DNA from: Patescibacteria group bacterium
GTDB lineage: Bacteria > Patescibacteriota > Dojkabacteria > JAKAPS01
Assembly (NCBI GenBank): GCA_025450075.1
Contig: JANWIC010000001.1
Location: 1-57,475, forward strand
Length of the DNA stretch: 57,475 nt
Reading direction: 5' to 3'
The number at the start of each line of letters is the position of its first letter. The first letter of the stretch is position 1. The notes under the pieces are model-generated. The model was given only the letters and a program-made list of their open reading frames with translations. It did no database searches and was not told where the DNA came from. This document shows, one piece after another, positions 26,262 through 36,535 of the stretch. The position numbers and the translations under genes were made by a program.

Positions 26262-27392
26262 ATGATAAAAACTGCTCGAAAATTATTTGTATTCCTCACA
26301 GTAGCAGGTCTTGCTTTAACACTGAATGTAGCTGGCATTAATGCAGCTCAATTGACTAGCCAATCTATTTCGCTTTCAAATTCAGCTCCAGCAACACCTT
26401 CTTCTTATACTATTAAATTTACCACAGCGGGAACAGCAAGTCTTAATGACGTCGACTTTGTGTTTGCTACAACACCTTCTGGAGCCGCGACGACTCCATC
26501 AGGTATGAGTCTTGCCAGCGCAACCCTGACATCAACTACTAACCTTGGATCAGGATGGACAATTGATACATCACAAGCCGGATCTGGTATCCTTTCAATC
26601 ACGAATGCCACAGCTCAGAATATTGCTTCTGCAACTGTTGCCACAGTGGTATTAGGCGGACTTACAAACCCAGCTATCGGAAGTGGTGCCGCACAGTGTG
26701 CAAAATCTGATGCAAACGGTTCTTCTGGAACTTGTTATATCCGATTTACCACAAAAGCTGCTGGACCTACTACAATAGATACTGGCGCAGCATCGTTTAC
26801 CCTTGTAGCCACAACATCAGCTACTGCAACACTTGATCCATCTATGTCGATGATCATCAGTGGAGTAGCAGCAGGACAGACTAATGATGGAATCGTAGTC
26901 TCAACTGGAGACAGCTCCACATACAATACACTGCCTTTTGGCCACATGGCTGTAAATACGATCTACGACACCGCTCAGGAAATTCAAGTTTACACAAACG
27001 CACAACATGGATATACGGTTACTATGGCTATGACAACTCCAATGACTGGATCAGTCGGATCTAACCAAATTTCTCCATTTACTGCAAATAGTGCAACTTG
27101 GCTTGCCCCTGTAGCATGGACCGCTCCAACAGGAACTACACCAAATACCAACACAGCTTGGATTGGTGGAAATACTACTGATGGAACTCGTGTAGGAGGA
27201 GGTGTAGGAGGCTCACAAGGTGGAAATCAAACCTTTGGACCTGTAAATACAACTCCTGTTAATGTATCTTTATCTAACCAACCTGATAATGGAACTGCTG
27301 TATTTGTTTCATACCAATTACAAGCAAACCCATATCAGCCTGCAGATACTTATACTGGTGTATTGCAATATAACGCAACGCCAACGTATTAA
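26262..27392 (+). CDS. Secreted beta-rich surface protein B, probably highly expressed
   Basis: 376 residues: signal peptide ending near INAAQ, then a Thr/Ser/Ala/Gly-rich beta protein with two close cysteines (AQC...GTCYI). It is homologous over its full length to the protein at 10431 (shared DPSM, PFGH, NSATW, PTGTT, FGPVN, DTYTG). Expression signals are the best in the window: near-consensus promoter, GGGGGTG Shine-Dalgarno (26247-26253) 8 bases before ATG, a perfect terminator 20 bases after the stop, and a visibly higher GC and C-ending codon content than its neighbours. An abundant coat or S-layer-like protein is inferred. No sorting motif or C-terminal anchor is visible. Confidence 0.85.
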   Translation: MIKTARKLFVFLTVAGLALTLNVAGINAAQLTSQSISLSNSAPATPSSYTIKFTTAGTASLNDVDFVFATTPSGAATTPSGMSLASATLTSTTNLGSGWTIDTSQAGSGILSITNATAQNIASATVATVVLGGLTNPAIGSGAAQCAKSDANGSSGTCYIRFTTKAAGPTTIDTGAASFTLVATTSATATLDPSMSMIISGVAAGQTNDGIVVSTGDSSTYNTLPFGHMAVNTIYDTAQEIQVYTNAQHGYTVTMAMTTPMTGSVGSNQISPFTANSATWLAPVAWTAPTGTTPNTNTAWIGGNTTDGTRVGGGVGGSQGGNQTFGPVNTTPVNVSLSNQPDNGTAVFVSYQLQANPYQPADTYTGVLQYNATPTY

Positions 27393-27411
27393 GTCTGTAT
27401 GATATATACAC

Positions 27412-27439
27412 AAAAAGAGCTCCCTAAGGAGCTCTTTTT
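27412..27439. terminator. Bidirectional intrinsic terminator
   Basis: AAAAAGAGCTCC (27412-27423) and GGAGCTCTTTTT (27428-27439) form a perfect 12-base-pair stem with a CTAA loop. It ends in a U-run on both strands, so it can stop transcription of surface protein B and of the small ORF arriving from the other side. Confidence 0.93.
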
Positions 27440-27443
27440 GGCC

Positions 27444-27518
27444 CTATTCAACATAATCTATTGGAAAAAATAGGATACCGTTAAATTCGTATATTTTACC
27501 ATTAAATTTGATTTCCAT
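27444..27518 (-). CDS. Small protein of 24 residues with consensus Shine-Dalgarno
   Basis: ATG at 27518 on the minus strand, stop at 27444-27446; the peptide begins MEIKFNGKIYEFNGILFF and ends PIDYVE. A perfect AGGAGGT (27527-27533) lies 8 bases upstream, and the bidirectional terminator starts 5 bases after the stop. Such a complete translation and termination layout is rare in this window. The peptide has no charge cluster or long hydrophobic stretch; alternating residues suggest a beta hairpin. It lies 82 bases downstream of the DUF2723 gene on the same strand and may be its last cistron. Function unknown. Confidence 0.6.
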   Translation of the reverse strand: MEIKFNGKIYEFNGILFFPIDYVE

Positions 27519-27600
27519 TGTAACGCACCTCCTGTATACTAATGTATTTAATTAATATACTTCCCTTCATTTTAGAAATAGGAATATGAGATATGGAATA

Positions 27601-29994
27601 CTATGATGAAAGAGAGTTTAATGCACTTTGTGCAATATTGTTTCCGGGGTCTAGCTTAAGTATATTTTTGTATTCTTTTTTAGCCATATTATTTTGTTTA
27701 GTATATTGATAATACTGAGCAACGATAAGCCTGGCATTCAAATTAAACGGATTAAGGAAGGTTGCTCGGATTGCAAAATCATATGCGTTTTTTGCTTGTC
27801 CTTGCTTTTGTATTGTCTCTAAAGCATTTTGATAAAATGCATCAGACGAGGGAGATGATTCACCAAGATGGAATGGACCATTATTTTTAGGATGGCTTAA
27901 GTTGTTTGCAACCTGTTGGAATAGTGAATTGCTTTTATCAAGCTTTGCAGCCAGATCTGACAAACTTACTGCATTGGCATTATCTCCTTCTTCCCAATGG
28001 AGGTATGAATTCAATGAGATTAAGCGTGCAAAAAATTCATCATAAAACTTCTTCCAGTAATTCTTGAATTCATAACCGTTATTCGTGTAATTATTGAAAT
28101 ATTCAGCATAAGAAATTGACTCGGTATATGGATAAATTTCTAATGAATTAGGAATCTTTGTAACAATTTTTCCTACATAACCATTCGGAAGAGTGTAGAA
28201 ACTACCCCCATCAAGACCCATAAAATTTACGAATTCACTATCAACATCAGATTCATAAACGTCTTTGCCTTTATACAGGTTCCAGGAAATGATATCAGCT
28301 ATGTTATATGGGCCGGTTTTGTAATAGAACTCTTGTAACCCCGGTTTTTTATCCAGATAGCTTTGTCTTAAGGAATAGTCAGCAGGAACAATGGTAATAT
28401 CATTTCTGACTCCTAATACTTGTTGGGTATATAGGAAAGAAAAACAGGATGGGTCTGAGAAACAGACTAATATACTATTTTTCTTCATACTATTTAGGCT
28501 CACTTTTGCATATTGATCTATATATGTAAATGTATGGAGGTCTGCATCATTATAATTTGATCTAATTAAATAAGAGATACCAACCATCCCTATCATTAGA
28601 AGAAATAGTGTTGCAAATCTAATTGCATAGTTAGTGTATTCACCTTCTTTTGTACTATTTAAAGATGAAAGTATTGAAATAAGTAGCTTGAAAGTTACAT
28701 ATATTCCCACAGGTATGAAGAGAGCAAGGATAACATCAGCCATTATGTATTGCCGTTGAATAATAGCAATATCTCCAAAATGTTTTACGAAATCAGCAAT
28801 TGGAGATGGAAATTTTGCATACATAGCAAAAAGCAATCCTCCTACTAAATACAACGAACCAAGATAGGCGAGAAGACGCCTGTTTCGAAGGATAAGAAAA
28901 ATTGCTCCAAGGCTTGCAAAGAGTAATCCGACATAGGTGAAATCATTATATACTGAAGCTAGATAAGGTTGAATTGAATCAACACTTGCCTGAAAATTAA
29001 ATGAAGATCCATATGCGTTAGATGATGCAGAAGCATAGTTTTGACGAGTTATGTCTGACCACAGACCACTAAGATTATTATTTAGTCCCCATGATACTGA
29101 ATGGTCAAGATTGTTGTAAAAAAAGAGAAGAAAAAATGGAAGGAAAAAAGAGAGCAAAAATGCGATTATTAAATAACTAAGTGTCTTAAATGAAAGTAAT
29201 TGTCTAAAAATATGAGTTCTGACAATTATATAAAGGATATATAAAAAGATGACAGGGTAGATAATAACTATTGTTTGTAGATGAGAAAGCGCTAATCCTG
29301 CTATGATTGCAATCCAAATGAGCCACTTCCTTATCCTATCCGCGGTCTGAGTAGTAGTTTTCCTTTGCTCGTTAAATTCTTTTGTCTCAATATCGGGAAA
29401 TTTTTGCTTATATAAAATTCTTGTTAATCTAAGAGTTAGATAAATTAACAGAATGACGAAAAAATCATTCATTGCAAAAACCTCGACAGTGTTTGCATAG
29501 AACCAGAAAAGAAAAGAAAATGCTAAAAATAGTGCAGATATTGCTGAAATAATAATCTTTATATTTTCAAAGTTTGTCTCTTCTACATAATAAAAGAATG
29601 TTTTATATTTTTTCTTTTTAATCTTTTGTTCAATACCTCTCAGTTTTACATTCTTTAAAATTTCAAGAGATGTTGCATAAACTATAACAACCGTAAGAGA
29701 TTGAAAAAAAACACTGGTGAGATTCGCTTTGAATGCAATTGTCCCAATGGGAATAATATGGGTAAAAAGGAATATGATAAGGATATAAATTGGGTATCCT
29801 GGAGCATGGGCAACACTAAGTTGATAACCCATTAGAGTGAGTTCATCTGAATCTGCCATTGATACATGATATCGTGCACAAGTAAAGAGATAAACTCCAA
29901 ATACGAGACAAAATAGTAATGTTCCAACTTGTTGACTTTTTGATTTCGGAAACAGTTTAAGAATACTCATGAAATGTTTTGGATTTGACACCAT
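27601..29994 (-). CDS. DUF2723 family GT-C glycosyltransferase-like membrane protein with TPR-like tail
   Basis: 797 residues from ATG 29994; ATG 29970 (MSILKLF) is equally possible. The first membrane helix is followed by VSMADSDELTLMGYQLSVAH and APGYPIYILI, the same DUF2723 catalytic-loop pattern as in the protein at 11503. About ten further membrane helices, an extracytoplasmic region and a C-terminal helical repeat region (about 685-795) follow. It is convergent to surface protein B, just as its relative is convergent to surface protein A. A lipid-linked sugar donor and a protein acceptor are likely by family. The promoter of the divergent GT2 overlaps its 5' end. Confidence 0.85.
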   Translation of the reverse strand: MVSNPKHFMSILKLFPKSKSQQVGTLLFCLVFGVYLFTCARYHVSMADSDELTLMGYQLSVAHAPGYPIYILIIFLFTHIIPIGTIAFKANLTSVFFQSLTVVIVYATSLEILKNVKLRGIEQKIKKKKYKTFFYYVEETNFENIKIIISAISALFLAFSFLFWFYANTVEVFAMNDFFVILLIYLTLRLTRILYKQKFPDIETKEFNEQRKTTTQTADRIRKWLIWIAIIAGLALSHLQTIVIIYPVIFLYILYIIVRTHIFRQLLSFKTLSYLIIAFLLSFFLPFFLLFFYNNLDHSVSWGLNNNLSGLWSDITRQNYASASSNAYGSSFNFQASVDSIQPYLASVYNDFTYVGLLFASLGAIFLILRNRRLLAYLGSLYLVGGLLFAMYAKFPSPIADFVKHFGDIAIIQRQYIMADVILALFIPVGIYVTFKLLISILSSLNSTKEGEYTNYAIRFATLFLLMIGMVGISYLIRSNYNDADLHTFTYIDQYAKVSLNSMKKNSILVCFSDPSCFSFLYTQQVLGVRNDITIVPADYSLRQSYLDKKPGLQEFYYKTGPYNIADIISWNLYKGKDVYESDVDSEFVNFMGLDGGSFYTLPNGYVGKIVTKIPNSLEIYPYTESISYAEYFNNYTNNGYEFKNYWKKFYDEFFARLISLNSYLHWEEGDNANAVSLSDLAAKLDKSNSLFQQVANNLSHPKNNGPFHLGESSPSSDAFYQNALETIQKQGQAKNAYDFAIRATFLNPFNLNARLIVAQYYQYTKQNNMAKKEYKNILKLDPGNNIAQSALNSLSS

Positions 29995-30013
29995 TTAGCT
30001 TTGCATTTAGAAT
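29985..30013 (+). promoter_or_regulatory. Promoter of the GT2 gene at 30051
   Basis: Consensus TTGACA (29985-29990), a 17-base spacer and TAGAAT (30008-30013). The -10 box covers an in-frame ATG at 30012, which rules that codon out and points to ATG 30051. Confidence 0.75.
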
Positions 30014-30050
30014 GATCATAAACAACATTGACCTTTATGTCAAACTGCCT

Positions 30051-30988
30051 ATGAAAACCCCTATAAAATGCAGTGTAGGAATTACAGCATATAACGAGGG
30101 AAAAAATATTTCCAGAATTTTAAACGCTTTACTGCGTCAAAAACTTCATGATGTCATTATAGATGAGATTCTTGTAATCTCATCCGGAAGTATTGACGAT
30201 ACAAACAATATCGTAAAAGAATCTGCAAAAAAAGATAAACGGATAAAACTTACTGTAGAAAGTAAACGTAAAGGTAAAGCCAGTGCTGTTAATATCTTTA
30301 TTGATAATGCTAAAAATGAAATTTTGGTTTTAGAAAGTGCTGATACAATCCCGGATAAAAATACTATTGAACGGATGGTCCGGCCTTTTAAAAATGACCA
30401 TATTGGAATAACTGGATCACATCCAATCCCAATAAATTCAAAAAAAACACTTGTCGGCTATGCTGTGCATTGTATGTGGGATTTGCATCATCAGATTTCA
30501 CTTAACCATCCAAAAATGGGTGAAATGATTGCATTTCGTAAATCATTCAAAAAAATACCGGTTCTTTCTGCAGTTGATGAAGTTAATATAGAAGCCCTCA
30601 TAAAAGGACAGGGGTACAAGTCAAAATATATAGCACATGCAATTGTAAGAAATAAAGGACCTGAAACATTAAAAGAATATATATCACAGCGAAGAAGAAT
30701 TGCTTTCGGTCATGTTGCAACAAAGATTGAACATGGTTATAAGGTATCTACATTTAGTGGGAAAAGAGCTTTGTATCTGATGATAAAAAACCTGGCAAAA
30801 GTGGCAGTTACAAAACCATTAACATTACCAAAAGAAATCCTTTTTTCTGCAGGGACTGCTTTTCTTGAAGTATATGTTAGAATCTTGGGAATTATAGATT
30901 ACCGGGTGTATAAGAAGAATTATGCTGTTTGGAAAATAGCTTCAAGTACAAAAGACCTTCGGATTAAGGTAAAGCCTGAGATACAAAC

Positions 30989-30992
<4 letters not shown>
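30051..30992 (+). CDS. Glycosyltransferase family 2 protein
   Basis: 313 residues from ATG 30051; upstream in-frame starts fall in or before the promoter. GT-A fold signs: VGITAYNEGKNISRIL at the N-terminus, SSGSIDDTNNIV, KGKASAVNIFID, and LESADTIPDKNTIERM in the place of the DXD motif. The usual DxD is not exact here (ESAD). A C-terminal hydrophobic region near 250-290 may touch the membrane. Sugar and acceptor are unknown. The 3' end overlaps the ATPase epsilon gene by 4 bases. Confidence 0.88.
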
Positions 30993-33615
<2,623 letters not shown>

Positions 33616-33619
<4 letters not shown>

Positions 33620-35472
33620 ACATTTATTACTTTGATATTTGGTTCTTCTTCAGGTATGTTATTTATGACCTCCCCAAGTTCAGTAATAGGTGGTTCTTTG
33701 TGTACTTTAATCTGAACTTTTTCTTCCTCACGAGGAGTTGGAGGTGCAATTTTTTCTGTTGAGATCGGGGTAACAGGAGTATTGGTGCTTGCTTCAAGCG
33801 ATGGCGATGATGGATTCTGAGGTGCTACTACACCAACTGGGACACCAGATCTCTTAGTATTCAAATCAACTGGAGTTTGTATTCCTTCTTTATTAAGTTC
33901 CTTTTTCTCCTGCTTGTCAATTTCTTGTTTAGTTTCAGTTGCTGCAAGAGATTGTAAGAAGTCAGGAGTGAATATTTTATCTAATTCATCGTTTACATCA
34001 TCAAATCCCACATCAGGAGAACCAATTTTATCTCTCAATTCTTTATATGCATCAGTACGTAATAACTTGAGAAGTTCTTTTTTAATCTTTTTCAAGTCGT
34101 TTAATTCTATATCATCAGTTTTTCCTTGTGTTACGATGAAAAGGAAAACAATTTCCTCTTCAAGAGAGTAGGATACTGCGCTTAGTTGGTTACAGATCTC
34201 AAGCATTCGTTTTCCTCTTTTAATTTCTCTTTCAGTTTCTTCTGTAATTTCTGTATTAATATTCTCATAAGATTTCACTTCGTTATATCTTTGCAGTTGT
34301 GATGCTGCAACCTCACTTAACTTTCTAAGAAGTTTAGTTTGGACACTTCCTCCAATACGAGATACTGAGGTTCCTGAATCAACAGCAGGAAAGATGCCAG
34401 CATGCATAAGATGTGAATCAACATAAATATGTCCGTCAGTAATGCTCATGAGGTTTGTCGTGATGTATTCTGATACATCACCTGATTGAGTTTCTGCAAG
34501 TGGAAATGCTGTTAAAGATCCTCCTCCAAATTCTTTTGAAAGACGTGCGCTTCTCTCTAGAAGTCTTGAATGCAAAAAGAAAATGTCTCCTGGATACGCA
34601 TCTCGACCAGGGGAACGTTTTAACAATAGCGACATTTGACGGTATGATTTTGCTTGTTTTGAAAGATCATCATAAATTATGAGGGCATTTTTTCCCTGCT
34701 TCATAAAATATTCACCTATGGAGCAACCTGCATATGGCGCTATGTAGTTAAGAGAGGGTGGATCATCAGCTGTTGCAAGAACAACTGTGGTATATTCCAT
34801 AGCTCCTGATGCTTCCAAACTTTCAATGATACCTTTCACTTTTGCTTTTTTCCCACCGATACTGACATATATACAAGCAATATCTTTTCCTTTTTGGTTA
34901 TTAATAATGTTTGTCATGAGAGTCGTTTTCCCCGTTTTCCTATCTCCTATGACAAGTTCTCGCTGTCCTCTTCCGACAGGAATGATTGAATCAATGACAA
35001 GTACTCCAGTCCTGATTTGTTCTTTAATTTGTTCACGAGCATTCACCGGTGGAGCAGGTACTTCAATTGGAGCAGATTTGTGAGGCCCCAGTTCTCCCTT
35101 ACCGTCAAGAGGTTTGCCGATTGGATTAATGACTCGTCCTAATACGCCTTCTCCAACAGGTACTGTTACGCGTTTCCTTGATGATTTTACAATGTCTCCT
35201 TTTGAGATTTTCGTAAAATCACCTAATACGACCGATTCTACAAGATCTTGGTTAATACCAAGGATAAGGGCATTAACTTCTTCACCTTTTGCTTCAATTT
35301 TTATCATGTCGTCAATCCTTGCATTTGACAGCCCTTTTATTTTGCAAATTCCATCTCCGATATATACGACTTCACCAATCTCAATGACATGAGGAACAAT
35401 TTTTGTATCTTGAGGGATAGAAGCCTCTAAATAGCTGGTAACTTTATTTTCCGATTCCTTTTTTGGTTTCAT
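33616..35472 (-). CDS. atpA: F-type ATPase alpha subunit with unusual C-terminal extension
   Basis: 618 residues against about 500-515 normally. The core is standard: P-loop GDRKTGKT (176-183; Lys replaces the usual Gln), the SIGGKKAKV region, and VSRIGGSVQTK with the arginine finger. After about residue 515 comes an extra 100 residues rich in Pro, Thr, Glu, Lys and Asn (TPVDLNTKRSGVPVG, PVTPISTEK, ITELGEVINNIPEEEP). This tail looks disordered and has no counterpart in typical alpha subunits. It would project near the top or side of the F1 head. It lies 8 bases after atpH. Confidence 0.96.
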
Positions 35473-35480
35473 GGCAGTAC

Positions 35481-36008
35481 TTAATTTGTCTTGCTCATTG
35501 CTTTTTTCGTCCTCTTTAATGACTTAATCCATTCATTTTCGTAGGATTTCAGATGGTTTCTTAATGAAGCATCAAAGATATACTTGTCTTCTTTAATCAC
35601 AATACCACCGATAAGCCCTGGATCAATTTTGATATTTAGAATGACTTTTTTATTTAGTTTCTTTTCAATTTTATCTGCAAGTTCTTTAATATCTGGTTCT
35701 GTTAAGGGAATTGCAATTGATACATTTACCATCTTGTATGTATTTGTCATATCCTGTATTTTATTCACCAGTACTTTTAATTCTTTTGAACTAAATGCCC
35801 CTAAGTTATCATTTGCTTGGATAAGCAGTATTTCTTTCAACATGGGATTCGTTGCTTCGCTTGCAATAACTTCAAGTACTTTGTCTTTTGTCACTTTTCT
35901 AATCCCTTCAAGTTTACCAAGTATATGTTCAAGATTTAAAAGCACCTGCTCAAGTGTTGATTTCTTATATATTGCCGATGAAATTGTTTTATATAGGCTT
36001 TGTTCCAT
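35481..36008 (-). CDS. atpH: F-type ATPase delta subunit
   Basis: 175 residues, normal length. The N-terminal helical domain and the C-terminal motif IDPGLIGGIVIKEDKYIFD followed by ASLRNHL identify delta (OSCP). It joins the peripheral stalk b to the top of F1, so a stator appears to be made. It lies 2 bases after atpF and 8 before atpA. Confidence 0.92.
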   Translation of the reverse strand: MEQSLYKTISSAIYKKSTLEQVLLNLEHILGKLEGIRKVTKDKVLEVIASEATNPMLKEILLIQANDNLGAFSSKELKVLVNKIQDMTNTYKMVNVSIAIPLTEPDIKELADKIEKKLNKKVILNIKIDPGLIGGIVIKEDKYIFDASLRNHLKSYENEWIKSLKRTKKAMSKTN

Positions 36009-36010
36009 AT

Positions 36011-36520
36011 TTATTCTTCAAATCTCATCTCATCCAGAGATTTTTCAATTATCTCTTTGTGATCGTTATATGATAAGGTCTTTTCAAATATTTTTTGTGT
36101 TACATTCATGACAAGAGATACCATATTTTTTTCAACTTCTTCTCTTTGTTCTTTTTCAAATTCTTTAATGCGCTCAGAAGCCTCTGATCTCATGGTATCT
36201 TCTAAAGTTTGCAGTTCCTGCATTTTCTTATTCATATCCTCCTGCATCTTGTTTAGCTTGATATCACATTCATTATTGATTTTTTGACTTTCTTCCTCAG
36301 CTTTTTTTGCTTGTGTTAGTGCCTCATCCATTTTTTGTTTTGCCTCATTTGCCATTTGTTCACTTTCCTTTGCTCTTTCGTCATATGTTTTTTTTATAAT
36401 TTCGATTTGTTCTTTTATTTTTCCCTCATCTTCTTTTTCTTTGCGGAAAGCTATAAAGAAAAAAAGCATCAGGCCAAGTATGAGGACATTTAATGGTATA
36501 AGGGCGTAACTTAATATCAT
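36011..36520 (-). CDS. atpF: F-type ATPase b subunit
   Basis: 169 residues: one N-terminal membrane helix (about 5-26) followed by a long charged coiled coil with many Glu/Lys residues and a C-terminal segment contacting delta. This is the standard stator stalk. In a normal enzyme b also grips the a subunit, which is not encoded in this cluster. It lies 15 bases after the c-like gene. Confidence 0.92.
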   Translation of the reverse strand: MILSYALIPLNVLILGLMLFFFIAFRKEKEDEGKIKEQIEIIKKTYDERAKESEQMANEAKQKMDEALTQAKKAEEESQKINNECDIKLNKMQEDMNKKMQELQTLEDTMRSEASERIKEFEKEQREEVEKNMVSLVMNVTQKIFEKTLSYNDHKEIIEKSLDEMRFEE

Positions 36521-36535
36521 AGTAGGACGAATAAA

